Assembly: GCF_001949145.1 (NCBI RefSeq)
Contig: NW_019091382.1
Span: 1,641,920 to 1,705,919, forward strand
Length of the DNA stretch: 64,000 bases
Direction of reading: 5' to 3'
From: Acanthaster planci
Lineage: Eukaryota; Echinodermata; Asteroidea; Valvatida; Acanthasteridae
Positions 1 to 11,391 of this stretch are shown here, one piece after another. The position numbers and the translations under genes are program-made. A model generated the notes under the pieces. That model saw only the letters and a list, made by a program, of their open reading frames with translations, was not told the origin of the DNA and ran no database searches. How positions within the stretch are numbered: position 1 is the stretch's first letter; the number at the start of each line of letters is the position of its first letter.

Positions 1-247
1 TAAAGCTAGATCTTATTTTGATGCTGTAGTCCCAAAAGCTGATGATGCTTTTGCGACCAAAAATAAAAAGAAGCTAAAAAGAAGCGAATCTTTGAAAATT
101 AGAAATGAACCGCCCGTCTAAAATTCTCCTGTTGCTGGAGCAACGCATAGAAACAGAGTTTTGGGCTATGCTACATGGAAGGTTAGCAATCTGTTTGGCA
201 ATTAAATATTGTTATTCGATTATTGAAGTTGGCACATAACTGCCTGG

Positions 248-265
248 TTTTTTTTTGGGGGGGGG
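248..265 (+). repeat. T9G9 homopolymer junction
   Basis: Nine T followed by exactly nine G. It is one of five T-run/G9 junctions in the window, all on the + strand (also 11374, 27297, 29276, 43884). Confidence 0.9.
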
Positions 266-2671
266 TTGAAAATTCAACGTTTTATATTTTTTTAATAGTG
301 GCAGCCTGCCGCGCTGTCAGGTTGTTTACGCAGTTTTAGATCAGCGGGGTGTGTTCGCTGAAGAAATGGAAAACTGATGTACAAACTGTTGCATTCCTTA
401 TGACAAATTAATTTGTGCTGCTGGGAATGTATTTGCTCATGACAACAACCTCTGATGGCATCTTTCTCAGAAACGTGGCCTCGTTCTTGTGTGCCAATTT
501 GGCTTCCCCGACAGCGCATGCTCAGAACGAAGCGGGTCGTATTTGACAACACTGCTACACGCGCGGCCGTGGACTGCCTTACAGCGTGACCGTACGCGCT
601 GACTCAAAAGAACTGATGTCAGGCGTTTTATTCTCGACTACCGGCGGCTGGCTCCCAAGGGCGCACGTGTTACTGCTAAGTTAAACATATATTTCCATCT
701 CTGTCAAAGCACAAAATTAATGATTAGAACTCATCAGGGGCAGATCGTAAAGGGGGGGGGTAGCAGATTCCTGAAGTCACCTCTGGGGAAACCATTTAAT
801 CTCTTTGCTCTGTCCGTAACTGTACATGCAAAATAAGACCCCTACCTGGGCTTTGCTTTGAGGGTATTTTCTAACGTTTAGACTTGGGCCCTTTTTAAAA
901 TGAAATGAACAGGGGAGGGGATGGATCCGCGCCTGTCTTATGTTGCATTCCTTGCTCTTTTTATTATTTCTATTTACATTGTTGAATAAGAACAGTAGGC
1001 GAAAGAGCCACACTATTGTTATATAGGTTTTTACTTTCTATATAGAGGAATATCATCAATTATGACAGCATCAAATGACAGACAAATAGACATCATCTTT
1101 CGATGTAATTCTCCTCGGTGACAGCGTTGATGAATGTCACCGCTGTGTTGAGGGGCAAATCTTGTAAATAATCGGAGGAGAGAAATGGATAGGCCTATGC
1201 CACAAGTTGATGAAAGCCTTTTGCACTCCAGAGCTTTCTAAATACGAGCATTGTGGCTTCAGAATGCATCGATGTATAAAGGGCCCTGGGGAGCCTAAAG
1301 TGCATCACGTCGTCAGTATGTCCCAGTCATGACGGAAACCACGGTAACCGCTGCAATGAGGACTAATATGACGATGACGTCAATACTGTTGCTTGAGCCG
1401 GGTTTACTAAAAAGCCAGCCTTAGAGATCTGACACAAAATAATAGGTCTACCAACTAATAAAATATCGTCAAAAATATGCCTAGGTACTCACCAAGGCAA
1501 CGAAAATTTGAGAAAAAATGTTGATAAATCTGAGGTCAAAACGGATACCGGGCACCTATCACGCATAAAAAGTCGTGCTATTATGTTCCTATATAATTAT
1601 ACGATTACAAAAATTGTAGAAATTCATAAAATTAGCCATGAATTATTTTTCGTGTTTCACTCATGAAAACTCCCCTTATCGACGTAATTATTTTTGTCAT
1701 GACAGGCCATCTATTAAGGACATCCGCTTAAATTACTAGTTTAAGGACGCCAAGGCAAAGGAAGACAGGCCGAAAGAGTCCAAATGTAACCGTCTCAATT
1801 ATACAGAGTGTTATTTACACGCCAATTTTAGGGGGTTCAAATGTCCAGGTATTATTGCAATTAAATGATTCAAATCTCTTGTTATTCCTTTACACGAAAT
1901 TCGGTATTCCCCAAATTCCTCAATTTTTCCGAATTCCAGGCCGATATGCGACCGTGGACTCGGCCTTCCAGACAGCATCTAATAATGAATAGCGTCTTGA
2001 GTGAAGATCGAAACCCTAATGTAAATCATACGAGTCGCCACACAAACAAATAGCTTAAGTACAATGTACATGTACAATGAACAATTTATCACTTGTACGG
2101 CGCTTCACGTAAAACTTTTACAATCAAGACAGTGAATTTTCACTCCAAAATCACTCCTTCTGCGTTCTGCTATGACCCCAGTATTCCTCAAGTCGGGTCA
2201 CACTCAATGGAATCATAGATTGCGAAGGTAAAGAGACTGCAAATCGGCTGTTACAGCGTAAAAAGCTAGTTTTCGTGGTGACAGGTTAACCCCAAGGTAC
2301 TCACTCTGTGGTGCGCACACTGGAAAGGAATCCCTCGCACGCCCACCGCACTTTCTTCGCGGGCATTTGTTATACATTTCTAAGGGCTGGGCGGTGTGCC
2401 AAATAAACTACGGTGACCCTAAAACACGCTTCCCTACATTTGTAAATTGTGCTGGTGAAAAATTATGAACTAAACTATGAGGCTCACATTTTGTTTGATA
2501 AACAAGTATTTAAACGACACTCTGTGAATAGAAATGCACGATCGGGAGATCAGTTATCTGCAAAAATGAATACAAATACGATGGCTCTTATAAAATAATT
2601 AGCAAGTCGTGGGAATGAATGCCTTATGGGTCAAAATAAAAGTGCAGGTACCACTGACAGATAATCCGGGA

Positions 2672-2828
2672 GATACAAAATAGCACGCTTCCAAGAGTAT
2701 GCAACACGTTGACCAATCACAACGCCCAAAATCTTTCGACCCTTTCCAAACGCGCATTGGGTTGACAAATTTCCCGCATCGTGATTGGACAACGCGTTGC
2801 AAACTCTTGGAGGCACACTATTGTGAAT
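2672..2828. mobile_element. MITE-like inverted-repeat element, family A, copy 1
   Basis: A 157-bp near-palindrome. The left arm (CCAAGAGTATGCAACACG, then TTGACCAATCAC) is the reverse complement, with mismatches, of the right arm (GTGATTGGACAACGCG, then TTGCAAACTCTTGG). The unpaired centre contains CGACCCTTTCCAAACGCGCA, which copy 2 at 6122 shares exactly. There is no coding capacity, so it would be a non-autonomous DNA element. The left end lacks about a dozen bases relative to copy 2. Confidence 0.8.
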
Positions 2829-3716
2829 CGCCCGTACTGAATAATTTTGCTGTATTGGCTGCCCGTGAACTGTTTTGGAGGAACTAGGCCAAAATTTCTT
2901 GTCCTGTGAGAAATTAACAAATAAGCTGGGGTAAGGCTTTTGATTGTTATGCCTTTAAAACGTCCTTGAAATTTGGAGCCCGTCGTATTTAGCTGAGCTA
3001 GCAGAGTCGTAAAGCATTGAGTTTGACCATCGAGTCGCCATTGTCCATTGTCGAGTGCTAAAGAGATTTTAAAATTTAATTGGATTTTCAGCTGTACTCT
3101 GTGAATTTAGATATTGTTCTCTTTTTTGGCTATTTCCTGCTCACTATATTTTAAAACTATTCCTTGACTGGTGTTTTGATCGCTTGTGGATGTCATCGGA
3201 TCAGCCCAGTTCTTAGGGTTTTTCACAAATGACGGAGAGAATATGCTTCATTATTTTGAAGCCGAATAAACATTATCGCTTCAATCAATTTGTTTAAATG
3301 CGTACTTTCAGAATGCACCCTTTGTTTCTCAGTTACCCTTATTTTGAACTTTGTTTCACTATTTCAAAGGGTCATTTGCTTTTTATGTTTATGGTAATGA
3401 GATGTCCACATTCATGCACAAACTGTGATGTCATTCCAGAAAAAATGTCTAATGTTACATTGGTTTGTACACAAAAAAGTCATGCATTTTTGTTGATTTC
3501 GCTTGACTAAATTTTCTCTTCTTTGCCGATTCACTGTCATGTTGTTTACGTGCAGTCATTAAATGAGCACCAGTGCTTTCTCAGAATTTTTTCTTCAGTA
3601 AGTAACTTTGGGGTCCACCATTTCAATAGAAAAACCTATGCAATGAACCAAGTCTTCCCTGGAATGGCAACAGCGCCCTCAGTTTCCAGGAAAAAAGGAT
3701 AATTTTAATTATAAAA

Positions 3717-3736
3717 AAATGCACTTTTCAGTGCAT
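3717..3736. repeat. Short perfect hairpin
   Basis: AAATGCAC and GTGCATTT flank a four-base loop. No known role; it may be chance or the end of an old element. Confidence 0.5.
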
Positions 3737-3840
3737 TTAATTATATGGAAGTGTAAACGAGTGTTCATGCATTGAAGTTGCAGCAAAATAGTATGTAAAA
3801 AGGCTCATTGCGGCTTCCCTTAAAAAATCCCTGTCAGATC

Positions 3841-3920
3841 CAATAAGCCTTTTGCGACTTAAATCGGAATAAAATCTGGTACACTGTGTTATGAGATTGC
3901 ACATAAACGTAACAAAACTC
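3841..3920 (-). pseudogene. Protein-like relic shared with 52895-52990
   Basis: Read on the - strand this encodes FVTFMCNLITQCTRFYSDLS followed by RKRLIG. The + strand at 52895-52990 encodes the closely similar IVMFMCNQMTQSPRIYSNLT followed by RKRLVE. The nucleotide match also runs through the block, roughly 70 percent by eye. Similarity at the amino-acid level suggests both descend from a coding sequence, either a repeated element or a dispersed gene fragment. I do not recognise the family. Confidence 0.4.
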
Positions 3921-4471
3921 TCTCTTTGGATGTCTTGAAAGCTTTTTTTTCGGGAAGAGAGTTTTTCTGCCTCCCTCCCCCTCACCTGGGGGTAGCAAGA
4001 GGTCCCTGCGCGTTCCAAGCTGCTTGCTCATGGATTTCCCTGTGGAAATGAGACGCTACAATTTAACTAGGAAGCTACAAAAGAATCATCTGGTGGTTGC
4101 ATCCGTATTGTTAGCCTCGTGGTTGAATGGGGCTTCTAGTATCAAGGCCTAAAACAGGCCCTGAAATTTGAAGCGACTGTGAATACGCTACGAAAACATA
4201 TTTTATTTGCACTCTCCACTTGTGAAGTATATTTTTTCCCAAGTTTGTTTTCAGAGGCATTGTTAGGGGAAAGGTTGTTACGATGTATTTTGGAGCTACA
4301 AAAACAAACTGAGAAATATATCTCGTCAAAACCAACTTGAAAAATATCAATGAAACGAACTCTAATTTAGAATAATTCTTTTTATATGAGATATAATTTT
4401 ATTTTTATTTTTCAAGTTTGTTTGATGAGATACAAAACCAAACTTAGCTTTAAAAGCTCTGGCGTTAAAAT

Positions 4472-4686
4472 CAACACTTTTTGGTGTTATCAGATGACCA
4501 CACCATAAGGTGTTACTTTAACACCGCTGATGTTACTTTGCACACCTACAGGTGTTACAATGCACTGGAGGGTGTTGAAAGTAACGCCGAATATCACCAA
4601 CATTTTAACACTAGTGAAAAGTGTTGGTGTAGTCTCCTGATAACACCGGGGGTGTTAAATTTAACACCCCACTTTTTGCAGTGTTG
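4472..4686. mobile_element. MITE-like element rich in GGTGTTA/TAACACC
   Basis: About 215 bp. The left end (AACACTTTTTGGTGTTATCAG) is inverted at the right end (CTGATAACACC, then CACTTTTTGCAGTGTT). The interior repeats GGTGTTA and TAACACC many times, including the perfect palindrome GGTGTTAAATTTAACACC near the right end. No open frame of interest. Call it a foldback or MITE-like repeat. Confidence 0.65.
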
Positions 4687-6121
4687 AAAGTATATTTCTC
4701 GTAAATCAAGATTTGGGAAAAAACTTCGGGTACAAATTATTCTTTTCCGAAAATAGATACAGTGTTTCTTAAAATAGATCTCGTGAAAACGAACTTTAAA
4801 ATCAGGTAAAACGAACTTGGACAAAAATCGCTTAACCTTTTGGAATGTTTCATTTTATGGCACAAATGGAATTTCGTAGAAAATGGCTTTTCGGATGAAT
4901 AATATCGGCTATGACCAAACCTGGCCCTGGCGCCAGGCGGACGATCAAATTCCGTTACGACGTCCACGTGCAGCATTCGCCCTGACCATAAAGACAAAGC
5001 CATGTTTCAGGCGACGTGTTTTCACGATAACGGTGTGTACCAATCTGACTGGCTGAATGGCGCATGGCAATCAAAGTGGTGCAGGAATTGCTCGGCTATT
5101 ATCAATGTGTCGCTTCTCCTTTTCACTGGGGAAATAGTCCAAGGTCCCCGTTATTTTTCTTACCTGTATGTCACAGTCATCGATGGAGTCATCAACGTTG
5201 AGCTAAATTAATTTTAGATTTTTGCCTTGCCCGACGTGTATTTTAAGTTTGAGCTACAAAGAAAGAGAGACTAACGCTAACTTCAGACTTTGGAACCTAA
5301 ATAGCTGTTCATTTTGCGTAAAGTACAGCATGCAGCTATTGTGTGTTAATTTTCCATTGCACTGAAACGTAACCCATCATTTTGGTTCCAACAATTGAGA
5401 CATTCATGTCGCAACTCTCTTGATAAACAGCTGTGAAATTCGTTCTATGTAAAACTGGCCATTCTTCACACAAAGGCTTCACGCTCCCATCATTTGTTGT
5501 TTGTAGAGCAAGTACTTTTGTTTGCTCATGCGCAACGCAAGGTACGACGCTCTCAAAGTGTCTTTTTAATTGACAGAAATGGCACGCAGCAGATGGCTAT
5601 CGCAAAGAGTGATTTGAATGAGCGGAAAAAGCAGGTTGCCAATCAAGCCATTAGATATCCATTCTACATGTGTATCTCCTTATCTTGCAGGGAATGCTAG
5701 ACTTGAATTAAGTCAGACTTACGTTGCTCTTCCCCAGTCAACTATCCCTTCACATGCACAGTACACGGTCGTTGCACTTGGCCGCTCGCATAACCTCTAA
5801 CAATGCGCCCTCATTTGATGGCTTTTCCGCGAAATCCGGCGACGTCAAAATTATACAACGTTTGTCACCAGTCAGGAAGTCCGTATAATGTATACGGAAT
5901 TTCCACCAATCTACGTTTAGTCAGCCTCGGAATTTCCACCAATCAAAGTAGTCAAGCTTGTAATGGGCGCCAGAAATAACGTGAGAAAAAAAGCCCCCAG
6001 CAGCTTTTTTCGGGGAAGAAACCCCGATATTAACTGGTTATCGAGCATAAACCTGTAGTGCCTTTGGAAACGAACATGGATGAACATTATGTAGTTGAAA
6101 CCGGATACTGCAAAATAGTTG

Positions 6122-6278
6122 ATTCACAATAGTGCGCCTCCAAGAGTTTGTAATGCGTTGACCAATCACAGGGCGCGAAATCTGTCGACCCTTTCCAAAC
6201 GCGCATTGGAATGACAGATTTCAGGCACTGTGATTGGTCAACGCATTGCAAACTCTTGGAGGCGCACTATTGTGAATT
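6122..6278. mobile_element. MITE-like inverted-repeat element, family A, copy 2
   Basis: A 157-bp element whose ~50-bp terminal arms are almost perfect inverted repeats: ATTCACAATAGTGCGCCTCC at the left and GGAGGCGCACTATTGTGAAT at the right. It has the same core and length as the copy at 2672. The flank ATACTGCAAAATAG left of this copy has an inverted counterpart to the right of copy 1, so the true termini may be 15-20 bp further out. Confidence 0.85.
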
Positions 6279-7677
6279 ACCTATACTAGCCTATACCCAC
6301 AGACATAAACGCATAGATCGCCAGGTCCTATTCAAAGCTAAAGAGGTTTTTCGTGATCTGCACGGCGCCCGACCAAAATCAAAATTATGGGCAAGTATCC
6401 GCCATCGAGTTGAAGTGCACCCCCAAGCGGCAAAAGAAAGACAGATGGTAGTATACAAATACAGCATGGTTTGAGGGGAACAGAAATCTCACATTACTTG
6501 TACTCACAGACGCTATTGTTGTTTCTCCGTTGTTAAATTTCCACGTAATGATAGTGGAGTGCAGATGTGCATAGAAACAGGGCTTCAGTAGTCTGGTGCT
6601 GACATACGTTTTGGGTCTTTACTCTGATAGTTATTAGAATACAACTCCAGACTGGTTCCGTAAAGATAACATGACACAAACTACATATTACGCGGAAGGT
6701 TCCAGAGGGATTTTTTGATGCTACCAGAAAAAAAAACACTCCACGGCAGCGGGGTGGATACTCACCGCTATGACATCACCTGGTCGCGTATCATTTCTAC
6801 CTCCCAGACGCACGGTGAAATCGGCCAAAGAAGCGCTCCGCTTTGCTCATGAATATTTATGAGGTTTAATAATAAGTTTTCCAAGCGGTTGCTTGCACGC
6901 GTTGTGCGTGTACACAAAGGCCATACGTTAAAGAATAAATTCGTTACTCGTACTCAGCGTACTCGACGTCAAACGTGCCATTGATCCCCTTATAAACTCG
7001 CGCCTATGCGGTGAGTACCAAAAACACACCCTCTCTTGATCTGCTTGGAGTGGATAGGGAATTCACGCAAAGTTGAAAACTTTCACCCACAAAATTCCAT
7101 GAATCCATTTTTTTTATTTAAAAAGAAAACCTCTTTTTACTTAATCTGGCCATTAGGAATTCAAAACAATTCAGTGGAAACATTTGAAAAGAAAAGACAG
7201 AAGTGTAGCAGAGCAAAAAAGGTCAACGGATTTTGGACAAACATGTAAACAAAAAAAGCAATGTAAGTGCGTTGCGCTTTATGCGCACCGAACACGCTGC
7301 CATCCGTCACTTCACCTATTGTTTGCCCATATTTCTCAAAATCACGGTTACACGAGCAAGACTGGCAGTCTGTGCCAAAGACTGTATAGTGCCGTGCAGC
7401 GGTGCAACATAGATAATTTCACCGCGAATACGTGCAAAACGTTGTTATCGCATCGGCACCATTTGCGTGTGAATACGCTATGTTACCAACACAAGCGCAG
7501 GCGATTGCGACGCCGTACCGCGACACAGGCACGCGCACCTGGACTCCTGCGCCTATGCATTAACATTCACACTCGAATGGCGCCCATGGTGATAACACAT
7601 TTTTGGCCGAGTTCTACATCTTGCGCCGCCACTCGCTAAACAATTTTTTTTGGTCTATGCATTTATATGGTCGTGCC

Positions 7678-7920
7678 TATTCGCTCTTTGTACGCTACCG
7701 CCATAGGCATGCAGAGCCTCGATCTCGACCTTTACACAAGCCGGTTCGGTGATGCCCTTGTACATTGCTCAGTAATCCTGCACGTGCTGCGTCAGCTCCC
7801 ATACCATGCAATTGGACAATAATATTTGGAAAGCTGCGTTGACGCGATTCTGACGCCATTGTACAAGCTACCAGATCGAGGCTCTGCATGCCTACGGCGG
7901 CAGCGTGTAAAGAGCGAATA
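7678..7920. mobile_element. Foldback element with ~45-bp inverted ends
   Basis: The left arm (7678-7725) contains TATTCGCTCTTTGTACGCT and GGCATGCAGAGCCTCGATCT. The right arm (7872-7920) contains the inverse AGATCGAGGCTCTGCATGCC and AGCGTGTAAAGAGCGAATA. About 145 bp lie between the arms with no open frame of note. Only this copy was noticed in the window. It ends ~110 bp before the splice acceptor of the GPCR exon at 8029. Confidence 0.75.
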
Positions 7921-8028
7921 CCCCGTCACATATACCCTCACACGAATGTGTCGATTCATGGAGGTTGATTGAAGCAAGATGATTTTGTTCAACGATGAGA
8001 GCTGATGTTCTTTTTTTTATGACTACAG

Positions 8029-8245
8029 ATCACAATGTTGATTGAGTTAATCACTGGAGTGGACAACTACAACTCAACACTGAGCCTGGTCACGGTCCGC
8101 CTCATGATGGCGCACTCCATCTTTTACCCGCTGGTCTACGCAGCACTCTGCGGCAACTACCGCCAGGCGTATAAGTGGGCGCTCAGCTTGCCTTTCCACC
8201 CGTGTGGACTTGAGTGGCACGAACGCCCTCCATTGGGTCTTTCAG
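8029..8245 (+). CDS. Internal exon of a rhodopsin-like GPCR: TM6 end, ECL3, TM7, helix 8
   Basis: This exon encodes 72 residues plus one base (phase 0 in, phase 1 out). It is bounded by a pyrimidine-rich acceptor (TTTTTTTTATGACTACAG) and a GTGAGG donor. Residues 1-8 look like the end of TM6 and 9-16 a short third extracellular loop with a possible N-glycosylation site (NST). Residues 17-40 form TM7, ending in FYPLVYAAL where most class A receptors have NPxxY. Then CGNYRQAYKW resembles the start of helix 8, with nearby cysteines that could be palmitoylated. The reading frame continues into the exon at 8922. The ligand cannot be told, and I could not place it in a named subfamily. An aminergic-type or orphan class A receptor is possible. 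Confidence 0.8.
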
Positions 8246-8921
8246 GTGAGGCCTCAGATTTACTGAAATGTGTGAAACATTGTTCATTACCTTAATAATT
8301 CATTCTGGTCGCAGAATCATTTACCCTTTCTGTGAGTGCTTAGGCCTACATTAAATGTTTTGGAAACTTAACTATTTTTTCAAGGAAACTAGTAAGGTGA
8401 CATTACTGTTTCTTGGTGTTAACGATTCTGTTTTCTCGCAAAGGTCACATATTTTGTACCAGCTTCAGTTGTTTGAAATAAGCAATAATTTGGTTTCCAG
8501 TGTTCTTGCATCTAGCGGCGGTCAACGACCACGCGTGTCGTGGTCTTCCTCAAGGCAGGTCGTGGCCTTTTCTCTCCCGCCACATGTGTCTAATGATAAC
8601 TGCCAGGGGCGATAAATCCTACTCTCGATTGGAAACACGTGCGCCTGACGGCCATTTGACAAACAATTTATCTAGAGATATTTTACGTTGCCAGATAGTC
8701 TAATGGCATCTCAAAGAAAAAAAAAGTAAAATTCACCCTTTGGGAAGCCCTGGGCGCACATCCTACTCACGAATTAAAGATCTGTTAAGTTTAGAACTGC
8801 GACGGATTACGGCAGCCTAAAAACATTGCAATGCTTTTACATTTTAGTGTTAAGGTGGAGAGGAAAAAAATCCTGAACAAGAATTATAAATCAACCGAGT
8901 GCTGCCTTCTTACTTTTCCAG

Positions 8922-10405
8922 TGAGCGAGATGCACCGTATCTCACATCAGATGGCACTGGAGGAATGGGAGAGTCCAGGTCTGAACAGGCGACTGTACAG
9001 CAAGCGCCCTCACCTCAAACGGTCCGCTACAGACAGCTTGAAGGGCGCCCCCAATGCTGAGAGCAACACAGGGCAGGACAACCCTGCCTTCGACGGGAAC
9101 GATGCCACGAGCTCGGACCAGGCGGCGGAGGACGGACCAGTCAGGGTCGAGATTGTCCACGAGGACGCGCCCGGCGACGCCTCCGCCGCCAAAGCCGCGC
9201 CGTCCCTGAGCGTGCACCGGGCCGCTTCTGTTGGAAGCCCCTCTCTACCGACAAGATTGCGCATGCGCGAGGACAAGAACCCAGGTGCCTGCACCCCAAG
9301 GCGACCTCTCGAGAACCAGACTTCAGACAGCGGAGTTGACGTGGATTCCATACAACTGGATAGCGCCCCCAGCGGTAGCAACAGTCCGGCCGTTATTCGG
9401 CTGCAGACGGTCGAGTCAGAATCGTCCACCTCGGTGTCCGATGCGGCGGAGCATTTAACACGCGGCGATGATGCATGTAGCAAAGAGACGAGTTTCATAC
9501 TCGTGCCCAGCCACCAAGACAGCACCAATGCGGTGCAAGACACTAGTACAGCCGAACATTCTTGTGAATTGCTCAACTCCAGGTACGCAAAAGGTGTCAG
9601 ACTAGACGCTGAAACAAACGACGCGACAAAAGATGCCGCAAGAGTGGAAGAACAGGATATTTCGAATAGAAACGGCGGTGCGACAGTAACCGATGATGCG
9701 ACGTCAAAAACTGAAAAGCTGGAGTCATTGTCTAAGGGATACAGCCTTAAAGAGTCACTGCCGGGTAGGAATAGTGTTCTGAGGGTCGAGCCATGCTCGG
9801 TAATCGAGCATTGCAACGGAATGGTGCGAATACACGTCGAGGTGGTAGAACTCCGGCCAGACTCTCCCCCGCTTGCCCACGATACATGTACTTTACAGAG
9901 CAGCACAAAGCAATGCCACATCAAATCAGCCAATCAGAAGACGTCCCTCAAGTTCTGCATGCAGAAGAATCGATTCGTTCCCTGCACGTCGAGTTTCGAG
10001 GAGACTGATTCCTACTCGTTTTGTTTCGACGGTGAGAGCGGTGAGACCACCGACGAGGCTGTGTCGGTACCGCAGCTGAACCTCCCAGAGGTGGACGACA
10101 GCGCACAGTGTGGCGTGACGATAGATGCCGGCACTGACAAGGAGATGACGACACCTCACATTGACGGCGACGGAAGTCGACTCAGTGACGACCCTCCCGC
10201 CAAAGGCTTTAAAAACCGCCGCATGAGGGCCAGCCGAGCGCTCCGGGAGAGCGCCCGCTACAACGACGACATTGTCCGCTACGGTGAAATGATGATGCGC
10301 AGGCAAAAGGCGGGAAAAGATGAAATCCCCAAACCGGAGTCTCTGAGATCACTTCTGAATCCGGAAGGATCTCTGGCGACTGTGACGGATCACATTGACC
10401 TTTGA
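8922..10405 (+). CDS. Terminal coding exon of the same GPCR: ~494-residue cytoplasmic tail
   Basis: The acceptor TTACTTTTCCAG joins in phase 1 to the exon ending at 8245 (G plus TG gives Val), with a 676-bp intron between. The exon runs open to TGA at 10403-10405 and is GC-rich compared with its flanks. The tail is mostly polar, rich in Ser, Asp, Glu, Thr and Ala, with no predicted membrane segment and many potential phosphorylation sites. It looks intrinsically disordered until the last ~65 residues. Those contain a basic, possibly helical stretch (NRRMRASRALRESARYND) and a run of MMMRRQK, and end in DHIDL. The final I-D-L fits a class II PDZ-ligand pattern. I recognise no homologue of the tail. 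Together the two exons give 566 residues of the receptor. Confidence 0.8.
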
Positions 10406-10936
10406 ACTTCTGAGCACTGATCAGTTCGGTCTTAAGTGGCGAATTCGTAACTTGATAAAATTTCACAGACAAACATTCCATTTTGATAAAATATTTTATA
10501 AAGATTTTCAGGCATTTGCTTGGAATTCAGTATCTTGTGTATCGATATTATTTTTACGTCTCTAGATTGAATTAGCTTTTCATTTGTGCACCTTTTGAAT
10601 CTGAAATGTTATTTGAAAATGTTCACACGCAAATGAGGACATTCTGTAAAGTTTTACTCAGTTCAAATAGTTTTGTGATAAAAGTAACCAAACAAGCAAT
10701 CAAAAAGAAATTTATGTCCCTTTCCATCACTACTATTGTTTTTATTCGATGCAAAATCTTATTAGCTGTCAATTTGTTTGTGGTATTTTCAGCTGAAAAC
10801 CCCCTTTTCGTGCTTTTATGCTATTGTCTCTAGTACTGCTGGAACAATATCGCCATGCATGGACAGCGCGTGTAGAAGGAGATTCAAATCACTGGAAAGG
10901 AGTGGCTGGAATCGGGGCTGTTCGTCCCGCTCTCGT

Positions 10937-11109
10937 AATAAACTTTATTATAGCCAACACATCCAGTCAGTTTCTTGGGCACAACTGCTTCATGGCCAGT
11001 GTTTTAGCAACATGCTAAGGATTTTCTGTTTTGTGGCTGTGGATTTTATTTCAAAACTACTGGAGACCAAAGCAATGCTTTTGATATCGTTGTTAATGTT
11101 GAGAATAAA
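10937..11109 (+). promoter_or_regulatory. Candidate polyadenylation signals of the + strand GPCR
   Basis: AATAAA occurs at 10937-10942 and again at 11104-11109, 0.5-0.7 kb after the stop at 10405, on the coding strand. Both are plausible 3' ends. Chance occurrence in AT-rich DNA is also likely, so use is unproven. Confidence 0.35.
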
Positions 11110-11373
11110 TATTTATGGCACCGAACATCCATGCAAAATATTTCCATTTTACGTCTTATATCAGATGTTTTAAACACGTAATATGGCCAATTAATTTAGC
11201 TGCATTGCGCGTGTGCACAGGTAAGAAGCAACGGCCATTGGTCATGGTGCAAACTCTGTCATTGGCCGTCACGTACCGAAAGTGCAAAGAAAGCTTGTAC
11301 GTTAGTTTGAGATTTTTCGTATTTGTCAACACTTATCTTAGGGGGCACATGCATGTGCATTGCTGGGATCTGG

Positions 11374-11391
11374 TTTTTTTTTGGGGGGGGG
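11374..11391 (+). repeat. T9G9 homopolymer junction
   Basis: Nine T then exactly nine G, same orientation and structure as at 248-265. Confidence 0.9.

Larger units (their letters stand above)
1..8028. other. Non-coding stretch, probably intron of the + strand GPCR gene
   Basis: The exon at 8029 begins inside a receptor, just before the third extracellular loop, so upstream exons must exist. I scanned the open frames here and found none with transmembrane segments, GPCR motifs or good paired splice sites. The missing TM1-TM6 exons therefore probably lie left of the window and this stretch is intron. It holds two copies of an inverted-repeat element (2672, 6122), two other inverted-repeat elements (4472, 7678), a small hairpin (3717) and a protein-like relic (3841-3920, - strand). 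The intron reading is inference. Confidence 0.5.

Noticed and set aside
7184-7639. 151-codon + strand open frame
   Set aside because: Composition is that of random GC-moderate DNA (His, Arg and Cys rich), with no domain and no exon boundaries; it precedes a foldback element.
9010-9933. 307-codon - strand open frame
   Set aside because: It is the antisense shadow of the GC-rich receptor tail exon and has no features of its own.
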